Assembly (NCBI RefSeq): GCF_000763945.1
Contig: NZ_JQFJ01000002.1
Span: forward strand, 1,488,001-1,552,000
Origin: Sphingopyxis sp. MWB1
GTDB taxonomy: Bacteria; Pseudomonadota; Alphaproteobacteria; Sphingomonadales; Sphingomonadaceae
Direction of reading: 5' to 3'
DNA length: 64,000 bases
Under the pieces are notes generated by a model. The model was not told the origin of the DNA and did not search any database. It was given only the letters and a program-made list of their open reading frames with translations. How positions within the stretch are numbered: the first letter of the stretch is position 1; every line of letters starts with the position of its first letter. Position numbers and translations under genes: made by a program. This document shows, one piece after another, positions 9,782 to 18,721 of the stretch.

Positions 9782-10010
9782 CCTGAGGGCGGCCTTCGAT
9801 GGCGGCGAGGCTTGACTTTGGGCCAGTGTTCTCCTATTGTTCTTTTTGTGCACACACAACCTCATCCCCCGTTGCGGCTGCCGGAGGCGGCGAACGGGGG
9901 ATAAAGGTGGCCCCCTCCCCTCGCCTGAATTTTTCCTATAACCGGGGCGTGATGCGTCCGGTTGGGCGCGACTCGCGCTTGCGGGCGGCGCGGCTCTCGG
10001 CTCGCGCCGG

Positions 10011-11027
10011 TCAGCGCTGGACGTCGAGCGCCTGCTGCGAGGCCTGCGCCACCGCCGCGCGGCCAAAGGGGGCGAAGTCGCCGCGCAGCCCGTGCTTGAG
10101 CCGCGACAGCGCGAGGCCGCGCTGGACGGCGTTCAACCCCTCACCCTGCCACAGACCGTCGATGACCCCGGCGGCAAAGGCGTCGCCCGTGCCCACCCGG
10201 TCGACGATCGGCGCGATGATCGCGGGATCGGTCGTCGCGGAATCGACGCGGCTGTCCATGCGCGCGACAATATGATGCTCGCCCGTGCCGACGATATGGC
10301 GCGCGGTCGAGGCGACATGGTCGAGATTGGGGAAGCGGTCGAGCAGCGCGAGCGCGGCTTCGCGGCGGCGCCCCGTGCCATCGCCCGAAAATTGGCGGCC
10401 CAGCAGGAGGGTCGCGTCGCGGTGGTTGCCGAACAAGAGGCTCGCTTGCTCAATGATCTCGCACAAAATGGCGGCGGGGTCCGAATCCCATTTCTGCCAC
10501 AGGCGGCCGCGCCAATTGCCGTCAAAGGAGATGCCGAGCCCCTGTTCGCGGGCGAAGCGCACGGCGGCGAGCACCGCCTTTGCCGCATCGGGGCCCAGCG
10601 CCGGGGTGACGCCCGAAACATGGAGCCAGTCGGCGCCATCGAACAATTCGGCCCAGTTCCAGTCGGTGGCCGGGGTCGCGGCGAACAGCGTGTCGCTGCG
10701 GTCGTAAATCACCTCGGCGGCCTGTCCCGCACCGCCCGCCAGATGATAATAAAGCCCCATGCGCCCCGCGCCCCGCGCGATGCCCGCGACATCGACGCCG
10801 TGCCGCCGCAGTTCGGACACCGCGGCCTCGCCAATGGCATCGCCCGGCAGCGCGCTGATCATGCGGCTGCGATGCCCCAGCGCGGCGAGCGCAACCGCGA
10901 CATTCGCCTCGGCCCCGCCGACATGCACATCCATTTGCGGCACCTGCAAGGGGAAGCTGCCCGGCGGAACCGCGAGGCGCAGGATCACCTCGCCAAAACA
11001 GACGATATTGCGGCTTTTAACACTCAT
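10011..11027 (-). CDS. kdgK: 2-keto-3-deoxygluconate kinase (PfkB family)
   Basis: The 338-residue PfkB-family sugar kinase should phosphorylate 2-keto-3-deoxygluconate (KDG) to KDPG, the step after DEH reduction in alginate breakdown. It opens with IVCFGEVILRL, has the VGGAEANVAVALAALG substrate-lid region, the SFDGNWRG segment typical of KDG kinases, and the C-terminal anion-hole/catalytic motif DRVGTGDAFAAG. Its start overlaps the stop of the upstream hydratase by four bases (ATGA), so the two are translationally coupled. A KDPG aldolase gene is not in the window. The family call is firm; KDG as substrate is supported mainly by the alginate context. Confidence 0.88.
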   Translation of the reverse strand: MSVKSRNIVCFGEVILRLAVPPGSFPLQVPQMDVHVGGAEANVAVALAALGHRSRMISALPGDAIGEAAVSELRRHGVDVAGIARGAGRMGLYYHLAGGAGQAAEVIYDRSDTLFAATPATDWNWAELFDGADWLHVSGVTPALGPDAAKAVLAAVRFAREQGLGISFDGNWRGRLWQKWDSDPAAILCEIIEQASLLFGNHRDATLLLGRQFSGDGTGRRREAALALLDRFPNLDHVASTARHIVGTGEHHIVARMDSRVDSATTDPAIIAPIVDRVGTGDAFAAGVIDGLWQGEGLNAVQRGLALSRLKHGLRGDFAPFGRAAVAQASQQALDVQR

Positions 11028-11815
11028 GCGATATCTTCACTTTCCGGAACGGCGATACAGTGGATGATGGCCTTGTCGCCGAAACGGGCGGTCGCCGATT
11101 GGCCGGGGTCGATGGGATGGACGCCGGTGATCGCGCCCGCCGAAATCCATTGGCCGGCGGCCAGGCGGATCTCGCCGCGAAAATGCAGCGCCATCAGGAA
11201 ATGCAGCGCACCCCAGGGGCCGTCCAATATGTCGCAGGCGCGGCCCGTTCCGACCACCGCATCGGCGATCCGGGTTTCGACCATTAATTGCTCGCAGCCT
11301 TCAGGCTCTAGTTCGGGGCCGATCAGCAGGCCATTGTTGATGCCGACATCGGCGATAATGCCATAGGGTGCATGGTCATGCACATCGGGCGCGGGCGAGC
11401 TTGCGACTTCAAAACCCGCACAGATGCGGTCGACGCAGCCGCGCGTGTCATCGGGGGTCGCGGGCAGTTCGGGCGGAAGCTTCGCGAGGCGCAGCATCAG
11501 CTCAACCTCAATCGCCGCCGCGCCGCCGACAAAAATATGAGCCTGCCCGGGGGTTTCCCCTGTCAACTGGGCGCTGCGCAGCACGGGTCCGGCCAGCCGG
11601 TCGGTGCCGAGTTGGTCGATCAAGGGGACCGGAATACGCCCGACCTTCCAGCCAAGGACAGGCTGCCCCAGCGCGGCGGTCAGCCGGTGCTGGCACGCAT
11701 AGGCATCGGCCAGTGTGCCGGGCACCGAACCCGGAAAATGGGGCAGCGCCGCCCCGGCGCGTCGTGCGTCAAGAAGGTGAGGCACTGGGTCGCCAGCGCA
11801 TGTCAAAACCGTCAT
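11024..11815 (-). CDS. FAH-fold 2-keto-4-pentenoate hydratase-like protein (MhpD family)
   Basis: This 263-residue protein resembles MhpD/2-oxopent-4-enoate hydratases and 4-oxalocrotonate decarboxylases. Support comes from GWKVGR near residue 57, the acidic metal-binding segment AAIEVELMLRL, GFEVASSPAPD, ADVGINNGLLIGP, and the C-terminal GQWISAGAITGVHPIDPGQ. Such enzymes bind Mg or Mn and add water to, or decarboxylate, unsaturated 2-keto acids. It is coupled by an ATGA overlap to kdgK and follows the GntR gene by 24 bp, so it belongs to alginate or uronate catabolism. Its exact substrate is unclear; an unsaturated keto-uronate derivative is a guess. Confidence 0.72.
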   Translation of the reverse strand: MTVLTCAGDPVPHLLDARRAGAALPHFPGSVPGTLADAYACQHRLTAALGQPVLGWKVGRIPVPLIDQLGTDRLAGPVLRSAQLTGETPGQAHIFVGGAAAIEVELMLRLAKLPPELPATPDDTRGCVDRICAGFEVASSPAPDVHDHAPYGIIADVGINNGLLIGPELEPEGCEQLMVETRIADAVVGTGRACDILDGPWGALHFLMALHFRGEIRLAAGQWISAGAITGVHPIDPGQSATARFGDKAIIHCIAVPESEDIA

Positions 11816-11839
11816 AGTAGCGACCCAGTCTCCCTTGTA

Positions 11840-12586
11840 TCAGCCCAGCTTTGCGCTCAGCATATAACGTTCGCGGCTTTCAGCGGCGCGCTGTTGCAAT
11901 TCGACCAACGCCCGCTGTTCGGTTTCGTCGAGCATCGATTCCAGCAAGCGGTGGAAATGACGCCGCATTGCCAATCGTGCGCCCGCGGCATCGCGGCGCC
12001 GCAAGGCTTCGACCACATCGGCATGTTCGGCCTGACGCGCCTTGCCATCCTTGCGGCAGACCATCGAATGGCTGGAGCGCACGTCGGGCAATTCCATCCG
12101 CATGCGCCACAGGCTGTCGATTACATGGATGATCGCCTTGTTGTTCGATGCCGCCGCAATGGTCATGTGAAATTCGCGGTCGACCGCGCTGATTTCATCC
12201 TCGCTGGCATTTTCGTCCGCCATTGCTTCGAGCAAGGCGTCGAGCTTTTCCAGCGTTTCGAGGGAAATGGTCGGCGCCGCGAGCGCCGCCGCCTCGCCTT
12301 CGAACAGCGAGCGCGCCTCGGTCAGTTCAAAGGCCCCGACATCGGGCAATATGCGGTGATCATAGGGCAATTCAGCGGCGACATACGCGCCGGCGCCGGT
12401 GCGTATGTGAATCCAGCCCATCGCCTGCAGCGCAATCTCTGCCTCCCGGATCGTTACCCGGCTGACCTCAAAGCGTTCCGACAATTCGCGCTCCCCCGGC
12501 AGGCGTGCGCCCGGTGGGAAGGTTCCATCAAGGATCAGCCGACGCAATTCGTCCGCAATTTCCTCGAAAAGACGGCGTTCAGCCAT
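11840..12586 (-). CDS. FadR/GntR-family transcriptional regulator of the alginate locus
   Basis: The 248-residue protein has an N-terminal winged helix-turn-helix (residues about 5-72, with LPGERELSERFEVSRVTIREA) and a C-terminal FCD ligand domain, with metal-ligand-like residues in DREFHMTIAAASNN and RRHFHRLLE. A start at 12586 (MAERRL) fits family length; an upstream ATG would add 25 unrelated residues. It sits inside the alginate locus between the esterase-like gene and the hydratase. Four FadR-like motifs (12631, 16531, 23155, 26406) lie upstream of the receptors, the lyase operon and this gene, so self-regulation and control of the locus are likely. The effector is presumably DEH or KDG. 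That is inference. Confidence 0.85.
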   Translation of the reverse strand: MAERRLFEEIADELRRLILDGTFPPGARLPGERELSERFEVSRVTIREAEIALQAMGWIHIRTGAGAYVAAELPYDHRILPDVGAFELTEARSLFEGEAAALAAPTISLETLEKLDALLEAMADENASEDEISAVDREFHMTIAAASNNKAIIHVIDSLWRMRMELPDVRSSHSMVCRKDGKARQAEHADVVEALRRRDAAGARLAMRRHFHRLLESMLDETEQRALVELQQRAAESRERYMLSAKLG

Positions 12587-12630
12587 GTTCAAGCAACTCC
12601 CCAAAATATCTCGGGAGAGATCATACAATC

Positions 12631-12641
12631 CGGTCTGACAA
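12631..12641. promoter_or_regulatory. Candidate GntR operator upstream of the gntR-type gene
   Basis: CGGTCTGACAA fits the FadR-subfamily pattern TNGTNNNACNA except for its first base. It lies 45 bp before the regulator start and shares GGT...GAC.A with the three other sites of the locus. Confidence 0.45.
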
Positions 12642-12668
12642 TTTTGAAGCCTGTCCGGCAAAAGGCGA

Positions 12669-13577
12669 TTATTTTTTTATGGGGCATGAGATTGCTTCCA
12701 ATAATCCCTGCCCGCACAAAAAGGCGACCGCCCGGCGGGATATATCGGCCCGCCATTCGGGGGAGAAGCGGCCATGGCCGCCGCCCGGCACGCGCACCAT
12801 CTCTGCCGCCACACCCAGCGCATCGAGCCGCTGTTTCAGTGCCACCGACTGATCAAATGGCACCACGGGATCGGCATCGCCATGGACGATGAAGGTCGGC
12901 GGCGCATCGGAGGAGAGCCAGTGCAAGGGAGACATATGGCGTTCGAGCCGGGCCGCATCGGCGCCCTCGCCAATCCAGCGCGCGATCGTCGGGTGCCGCC
13001 CTGCGGCGGCAGGCCGCCACTGGGTAAGATTGGTGGGCCCGTAAAAGTCGATCAGCGCCGCCGCGCGCGGTGCGCCGCGGCATTCGGCGCTGTCGATATC
13101 ATTGTCGGGGGGCAGATAGGCGGCCATGGCGGCGAGATGTCCGCCCGCCGACGTGCCGGTGACGATGATGCGCGCCGGGTCGAAGCCAAAGCGTTCGGCA
13201 TGATCGGCGACCCATTTGAGCGCGCAGCGCGCATCCTGCACCGCCGCCGGCGCCCTGGCCTGCCCGGCCAGCCGATATTGCACCGTCACCAGCCCCATTC
13301 CGGCGTTCAGATAGGGGCGAAATCCGGTCCAGCTTTCGGGCCGCTGTCCCCGCGCCCACCCGCCGCCATGAAAATGGACAAGCACCGGCGCGGGACGCGA
13401 GGCGCCGGACGGGGGTTCATATACATCGAGCCGCAGCGCGATAGCGTCCACGTCGCGATAAACAATATCCCGCGCTTCGGCGCGCGGCGCCTTTGGCTCG
13501 CCCGGCATTGCGGCGGCGCTGGTCGAAACCAGCGCCGCCGCCAAGGCAAGGGGAAGAAGGCGGGCCAAAGGCCGCAT
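12669..13577 (-). CDS. Secreted alpha/beta hydrolase, esterase of the BD-FAE type
   Basis: The 302-residue protein has a signal peptide (about 1-24, ending TSAAAM). It has the HGGG oxyanion-hole motif (VHFHGGGWARG), the nucleophile elbow GTSAGG (Ser about 166), an aspartate in HGDADPVVPF and a histidine in GGGHGRF, a complete catalytic triad. This is the architecture of small periplasmic carbohydrate and feruloyl esterases. It starts 6 bp after the stop of the TonB receptor and so is probably co-transcribed with it. In an alginate locus, removal of O-acetyl groups from bacterial alginate is a reasonable hypothesis. The activity is not shown by sequence alone. Confidence 0.8.
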   Translation of the reverse strand: MRPLARLLPLALAAALVSTSAAAMPGEPKAPRAEARDIVYRDVDAIALRLDVYEPPSGASRPAPVLVHFHGGGWARGQRPESWTGFRPYLNAGMGLVTVQYRLAGQARAPAAVQDARCALKWVADHAERFGFDPARIIVTGTSAGGHLAAMAAYLPPDNDIDSAECRGAPRAAALIDFYGPTNLTQWRPAAAGRHPTIARWIGEGADAARLERHMSPLHWLSSDAPPTFIVHGDADPVVPFDQSVALKQRLDALGVAAEMVRVPGGGHGRFSPEWRADISRRAVAFLCGQGLLEAISCPIKK

Positions 13578-13583
13578 CCGGGG

Positions 13584-16445
13584 TTAGATCCGCGCCCGCA
13601 GACCGATGAAATATTTTGCCCCATAATAATGATATTGGCGCGGGTTGCCGTAAACCGGCATGTAAGTTTCCTTGGGATCGTTGAAGATATTCACCGCCTC
13701 GACCCGCAGCGAAACGCCTTTCATCAGGGCCAGCGACGCGCGCAGATCGACCGTCTCGCTGGGACCCACATAGCGCAGCTGGTTATTGCCGCCGACAAAG
13801 TCCTGATAATAGCTCGACCGGTAGTTATAAATGGCCTGCAGCGACAAGGGGCCGGTTTCATAATAAGCCTGCGCCGACAGCACATGCTTGGAATAGCCCG
13901 ACAAATTCGCCGGCTCGACAATCCCCGGCTCCACGCTGTCCGTGACCGGATTATAGGTATCGCCAAGGCGAATATCCTGGGTCACAAAATTGGAGTCGGC
14001 ATAATTATAGCTGACCTTGGCGCCGAACCCGTCGAGCGGCTTGGGAAGGAAGCTGAAGCGCGTCGCCCCCGTCAGTTCAAGCCCATAGATGCGCGATTTG
14101 TCGGGGCTGTTGCGCGTCTGCGGAACCGGCACCACAACTTCTTCACCGCCGATGTTGAAGCTTTCATCGATGATGACCGGCTCAAAGCCGCCGTTGAACT
14201 GTTTGTAATAGACGGTGGCCGACAGCATGCTGTCCTTGTTCGGATACCATTCAAGCGCGGCATCGGCATTCCACGACATCAACGGTTTCAGACGCGGGCT
14301 GCCCGTGGCGATGATGCCGCCGATCGCATCCTCGATCGTATCGAAATCGCTGCCATCAGCCGGGGTGATGGTGCGGCCTGCCCCCAGCGCGCTGGGCGCG
14401 GGACGCGACATGGCGCGATAGCCCGCCAGGCGGAACTGGACGTCGGGCGCAACTTCGAAAATCGCATTGATGCTGGGCAGAACGCGGGTCGAAGAGCTTT
14501 TGATCGTGACCGTTTCAAATTCGCCCGTCGGGACCAGTTCGATGCCGTCGGTGGTCGTGACGACATCCAGCTCGCTGCGAAGACCATAAGAGGTCACCTG
14601 GGTATTGACGACCCGCACCCCGAAATTGCCGCGCACCGGCATATTGCCAAGGTTCGCATCATATTCGCCCATGATATAGCCCGCGAAAGTGCGTTCCATC
14701 ACATCGCGGTTGGCAATTGCGCGCTTGTCCTCCAGCGGTCCCGGATCGACTGCCCCCACATATTCCTGGAACAAGCAGTCAAGGTCGAAGGTCGCCCAGC
14801 TGTGAATGCCATTGGCATCACCCGCTGCCGACAGAAAATCGCGCTGCGGAAAAGCAAGGTTGCGGCACAGATTGTTAATCCGCCGATCCTCTGACATCGC
14901 CGGATTATAATTTTCTTCCTTGCGGACGTCATAATCGCGGTAAACCAGCTTGGACCAGCGCCCGCCCGCCGAGATGGCGCTGAGGAAGCCGTCGGTTTCG
15001 TAACGGGCATCGGCGCGGCCCGCGAGGATGCGGTTATAGCGGCGGCTCTGATCGCGGCGGAAACGCGCATCGTCCCAGAACAGATCGTGATTGTTGAGGT
15101 CGAACCGCGGATCGATGGTGATCGTCGGGACAAAACTGCCCGGCTGCAGCTCATATTTATAGGGGATGCGCTGGTTGTTGATCGCGGTCCGGACGCCATT
15201 GACGTCAAAGGCGTCGGTCCGCAGCCGCGCATTGCGCTCATCTTCATAACGAATGGTGCGCGAATAGGAGCCATCGAGCGTGAGCGTCAGACGGTCGGTC
15301 GGCGTCCACTCGACCGACAGGCCGCCGCCCAGATATTCTTCAGAACGCGCCAGTTCGATGGTGTTTGATTCAATCGACGAACGCCCGTCAAAGCTGCGAA
15401 GCGCGCCATTTTCATCATAGACGGCATTGGTAATGCCATAACGCCCTTCCGACAGATTGAGGTCGGTGCGGTTTTCGACATAGGTACGATCCGAATATTG
15501 GACGTCCAGATTGACATTGATCCGGTCCGACGGCTGCCACTGGATGGCGCCGAAGATCGCATCGCGGCGGTCCGTCTCGCTGATCTGGCGGAAAGTGTAG
15601 GAATTGGGGGCAAGATAGAAGGGGCGATCTTCCCCATATTGGTCGCGCGTATATTCGGTGCAATTGCCATTGGGGACGATGATATCGGCGCGGCAAGCCG
15701 TCCAGGTCGTCGAAGCGGCAAAGGTTTCTTCGGGATTGTTCGTGTCGTTGCGCTGGACGCCAAGGGCGATGCCGATGGTGTCATTCGCAAATTGGTCGAC
15801 ATAGCTGAGCGTCCCGCGCCAGCCGATCCCGCCCTCGCCGACAATGCGGTTGCCATAGGGATTATATTGCGCCTTGATCTCGCCCTGAATGCGGCGCTTG
15901 CCGAAATCGAGCGGACGCAGCGTGCCAATTTCCACAGTCCCGGCAACGCCGCCTTCGATCAGGCTGGCCTGCTGCGTCTTGTAGATCTTGATATTGTTGA
16001 CCAGTTCCGAGGGGAATTGGTTGAAGTTGACCGAGCGGTCGCCGCTGCCATTCGAAGCTTCACGGCCGTTGAAGGTCGAGTTGCTGAGGAAGGGGCCAAG
16101 GCCGCGCAGCGCGAGCTCCGACGCATCGCCCTTTTCGCGGTGGGTCGTCGCGCCGGTGATCGTCTGGATCGCCTGCCCCACGGACAGCGCGGGCAGGTCA
16201 CCGATATCGTCGGCGGATAGCGCATCGACGATGGCCGTTTCCTGCCGCTTGACGTTGATCGAATCCTGAATCGACGCGCGCACACCGCTGACAACAATCG
16301 CGTCATCATCCTGCGCCGCGGCCTGATCCGCAACATCGCTTTGCGCCATCGCAGGCGCCGATGCGGCGATAGCGACCAATATCCCGGCGCTGCTCAGCAT
16401 GGCCGCCCGCATAGCCCGAACGCGAGCCTGTTCCGATGAACTCAT
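13584..16445 (-). CDS. TonB-dependent outer-membrane receptor, probably for alginate oligomers
   Basis: This is a 953-residue receptor with a signal peptide ending APAMAQ (about residue 35) and the TonB box DDAIVVSG near residue 47. A plug domain follows, with ALSADDIGDLPALSVGQAIQTITG and ALRGLGPFLSNSTFNG. The rest is a long beta-barrel ending in IGLRARI. Cysteine pairs, such as the two in the TACRADI...GNCTEY loop, suggest disulfide-stapled extracellular loops. It heads a probable transcript with the esterase-like gene and lies downstream of the DEH-reductase gene. The ligand is inferred from the neighbouring lyases. Its promoter region (16446-16560) is AT-rich and carries a FadR-like site. 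Confidence 0.9.
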   Translation of the reverse strand: MSSSEQARVRAMRAAMLSSAGILVAIAASAPAMAQSDVADQAAAQDDDAIVVSGVRASIQDSINVKRQETAIVDALSADDIGDLPALSVGQAIQTITGATTHREKGDASELALRGLGPFLSNSTFNGREASNGSGDRSVNFNQFPSELVNNIKIYKTQQASLIEGGVAGTVEIGTLRPLDFGKRRIQGEIKAQYNPYGNRIVGEGGIGWRGTLSYVDQFANDTIGIALGVQRNDTNNPEETFAASTTWTACRADIIVPNGNCTEYTRDQYGEDRPFYLAPNSYTFRQISETDRRDAIFGAIQWQPSDRINVNLDVQYSDRTYVENRTDLNLSEGRYGITNAVYDENGALRSFDGRSSIESNTIELARSEEYLGGGLSVEWTPTDRLTLTLDGSYSRTIRYEDERNARLRTDAFDVNGVRTAINNQRIPYKYELQPGSFVPTITIDPRFDLNNHDLFWDDARFRRDQSRRYNRILAGRADARYETDGFLSAISAGGRWSKLVYRDYDVRKEENYNPAMSEDRRINNLCRNLAFPQRDFLSAAGDANGIHSWATFDLDCLFQEYVGAVDPGPLEDKRAIANRDVMERTFAGYIMGEYDANLGNMPVRGNFGVRVVNTQVTSYGLRSELDVVTTTDGIELVPTGEFETVTIKSSSTRVLPSINAIFEVAPDVQFRLAGYRAMSRPAPSALGAGRTITPADGSDFDTIEDAIGGIIATGSPRLKPLMSWNADAALEWYPNKDSMLSATVYYKQFNGGFEPVIIDESFNIGGEEVVVPVPQTRNSPDKSRIYGLELTGATRFSFLPKPLDGFGAKVSYNYADSNFVTQDIRLGDTYNPVTDSVEPGIVEPANLSGYSKHVLSAQAYYETGPLSLQAIYNYRSSYYQDFVGGNNQLRYVGPSETVDLRASLALMKGVSLRVEAVNIFNDPKETYMPVYGNPRQYHYYGAKYFIGLRARI

Positions 16446-16530
16446 TATCCCTCTCCCTGGCGAGTGATTCTGTTATGACTGGTCTGGTCTTATAATATGA
16501 CCATTATGTCAACCATTATGCATGCGCAAA

Positions 16531-16541
16531 TGGTCATACCA
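16531..16541. promoter_or_regulatory. Candidate GntR operator upstream of the first TonB receptor
   Basis: TGGTCATACCA is an exact match to the FadR-subfamily pattern TNGTNNNACNA and reads TGGTATGACCA on the other strand. It lies 86 bp before the receptor start. Further half-sites (ATGACCAT at 16497-16504, GGTCTGGTC at 16481-16489) are close by. The flanking spacer 16560-16680 holds GC-rich hairpins without T tracts. Confidence 0.55.
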
Positions 16542-16682
16542 CTTTGATATTCGATTAGAGAAATTTTCATTCCATCTCTTGCCGCGCCCCTGAGTGGATC
16601 AGGGACGCGGCGAAGATGACTGATCGGCGCCGCGCCCCCTTTCGAAGAGGGCGCTCTCCTCAGCGCGATCGGTTCCCCCTGA

Positions 16683-17444
16683 TCAGGAGAGGAACAGGCC
16701 CCCGTTAACGTCCAGATTGACCCCGGCGAGGAAGCTGGAGGCTGGCGAGGCGAGGAAGGTGATCACTTCCGCCACTTCGTCCGGATGGCCTTCGCGGCGC
16801 AGCGGCGTGTTGCCGGCAACGGCCGCGCGGCCTTCGGGCTTGGAGAAAATATCGTGGAAGCTGGTGCCGATCAGGCCGGGGCAGACCGCATTGACGCGAA
16901 TGCCCTGTGGGCCCAGTTCCTTGGCCATCGAGCGGGTATAGGTCATCATCGCGCCCTTGGCCGTGGCATAGACCGATGCGCCCGGCCCACCGCCATCGCG
17001 GCCCGCCTGCGACGCGACGTTGATCACCGACGACCCTTCGCCCAGGAAGGGATAGGCCGCCTGCAGCACGAGGAAGGCCGATTTCATGTTCAGCGTCATG
17101 ACATGATCGAAGAACTCTTCGTCCATTTCCGCCAGCGTCTTGCGCGCGACCATGCCGCCCGCGAGATTGACGAGAATGTCGAGACGGCCGCTGAACGCGA
17201 CGCCGACTTCTTCCAGCATCGCCTTGACCGCCGCGCTGTCCGTCACATCGGCCTGCACGAGAAAGGCATCGCCGCCCGCATCCTTGATCGCGGCAAGCGT
17301 TTCCTCGGCAGCTTCGCGACCGCTCTTATAGTTGATCGCGACCCGCGCACCGGCGCGCGCCAGCGCGATCGAGACCGACCGGCCGATATCGCGTCCGCCG
17401 CCGGTTACAAGCGCGGTTTTTCCTTGGAGATTCATTTTACTCAT
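16683..17444 (-). CDS. SDR oxidoreductase, probable DEH reductase of alginate catabolism
   Basis: This is a 253-residue classical SDR with the cofactor motif TGGGRDIGRS, VNLAGG in place of NNAG, catalytic Ser (NVASQAG), Tyr and Lys (VYATAKGA), and the C-terminal GVNLDVNGGLFL. Alginate lyases yield 4-deoxy-L-erythro-5-hexoseulose uronate (DEH), which sphingomonads reduce to KDG with an SDR. Position in the same overlapping operon as PL17, PL6 and the MFS carrier supports that role. The start overlaps the MFS stop by four bases. NADH versus NADPH use is not decided here. 'Glucose/3-oxoacyl dehydrogenase' annotations are the main alternative. Confidence 0.82.
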   Translation of the reverse strand: MSKMNLQGKTALVTGGGRDIGRSVSIALARAGARVAINYKSGREAAEETLAAIKDAGGDAFLVQADVTDSAAVKAMLEEVGVAFSGRLDILVNLAGGMVARKTLAEMDEEFFDHVMTLNMKSAFLVLQAAYPFLGEGSSVINVASQAGRDGGGPGASVYATAKGAMMTYTRSMAKELGPQGIRVNAVCPGLIGTSFHDIFSKPEGRAAVAGNTPLRREGHPDEVAEVITFLASPASSFLAGVNLDVNGGLFLS

Positions 17445-18721
17445 TCCTTATTCTGAGCGTGGGGATGCCCGGTGACGACCGGTTCAACCCGGCCACCAAT
17501 CAGGCGGAAAGCGAGGAAGGACAGCGGCACAATCGCCGCCGAAAGCGCGAAGATCGGCGCGTAGCTGGCCTTGGTAAGCAGCGGGACGAGCCAGGTGGTG
17601 ATGAGCGTCCCCGCGACAGCGGCGGTCCCGCTGATCCCGGCGAGGCTACCGACCGCGCCGCCGCCGAAATAATCGCTGGGCAGCGTCTGGATATTGCCGA
17701 TGGCAGTCTGAAAACCAAAGAGGATGCAGGCAATCAGCAGCACCGCCGACAAGGGATCATCGGCGCGGATCGTCAGCAAAAGCGCGGGCAACATGATCGC
17801 GCAGCCCAGCGCAATCGCCGTCGTGCGCGCCTTGTGGACGCTGCCGCCGCCGCCGATGATGCGCCCCGCGAGCCAGCCGCCGAACAGGCTTCCCATCATC
17901 GCGCCGACAAAGGGCACCCAGGCAAAAAGCCCGATCTGCTTCACGTCAAAGCCGAAGGTTTCAGCCAGATAGATGGGCAGCCACGACACGAACAGCCACC
18001 AGACCGGATCGAGGAAAAAGCGGGCGAGAATGACGCCCCAGCTTTGCCGGTGGCGCAGCAATTCGCCGAGCGGCATGCGGCGCGTTTCACTCTGCCCCGC
18101 CTCGGTACGGCCCGACAGAATATAGGCGCGCTCTTCGGCGCTGATATGCGGGTGGTTTTCGGGATCGGCCTTGTAGAACCAGAGCCATGGCACCAGCCAG
18201 ATAAAGCCGAGAACACCGATCAGCAGAAAGGTGCCGTGCCAGCCGAACTGCACGAAGAGCAGCGCGATCAGCGGCGCCGAAATAATCCCGCCGAGTGATG
18301 CCCCGGCGTTGAAAATACCCTGCGCCAGCGCGCGTTCGCGCGAGGGAAACCAGAGCGCATTGGCCTTGGCCGCGCCCGGCCAGTTTCCGGCCTCGCTGAC
18401 CCCCAGCGTCGCGCGCAACACCATGAGCAAGGGCATGGAACGCACCAGCGCATGCGCCGCGATGGACAGCGACCAGATGACGATCGACACGGTAAAGCCC
18501 ATGCGCGTCCCGATGGCGTCAAAGATACGCCCGAACAGCGACTGGCCGAACGCATAGAAAATCATGAAAATGGTGACGAGAAGGGCATAATCCTCCTTCG
18601 TCGCGCCAATTTCCTTCGACACTTCGGGCCACATTACGGCAAGCGCGTTGCGGTCGATATAATTGATGACGGTGGCCAGGCCGATCAGACCGATGACGCA
18701 CCAACGCAGACGCCCCTTCAT
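17441..18721 (-). CDS. MFS transporter, hexuronate/DEH-type anion:cation symporter
   Basis: This 426-residue inner-membrane carrier has about 12 hydrophobic segments and the ExuT/DgoT-like opening IGLATVINYIDRNALAVMWPEV. The loop 2-3 motif is present as FGRIFDAIGTRMGF. The start at 18721 follows a GGGAG ribosome site and overlaps the PL17 stop by four bases (ATGA). An upstream in-frame ATG would lie inside the lyase. It most likely imports unsaturated uronate monomers (DEH) or short oligomers made in the periplasm. The family usually moves hexuronates or galactonate, so the substrate is inferred from the operon. Confidence 0.88.
   Translation of the reverse strand: MKGRLRWCVIGLIGLATVINYIDRNALAVMWPEVSKEIGATKEDYALLVTIFMIFYAFGQSLFGRIFDAIGTRMGFTVSIVIWSLSIAAHALVRSMPLLMVLRATLGVSEAGNWPGAAKANALWFPSRERALAQGIFNAGASLGGIISAPLIALLFVQFGWHGTFLLIGVLGFIWLVPWLWFYKADPENHPHISAEERAYILSGRTEAGQSETRRMPLGELLRHRQSWGVILARFFLDPVWWLFVSWLPIYLAETFGFDVKQIGLFAWVPFVGAMMGSLFGGWLAGRIIGGGGSVHKARTTAIALGCAIMLPALLLTIRADDPLSAVLLIACILFGFQTAIGNIQTLPSDYFGGGAVGSLAGISGTAAVAGTLITTWLVPLLTKASYAPIFALSAAIVPLSFLAFRLIGGRVEPVVTGHPHAQNKE

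Noticed and set aside
9828..9842. GTTC-N7-GTTC, the alphaproteobacterial LexA box pattern
   Set aside because: It matches exactly but has only eight fixed bases, so about two are expected by chance in 64 kb on both strands. No SOS gene starts nearby; it lies between the SDR gene and the end of kdgK.
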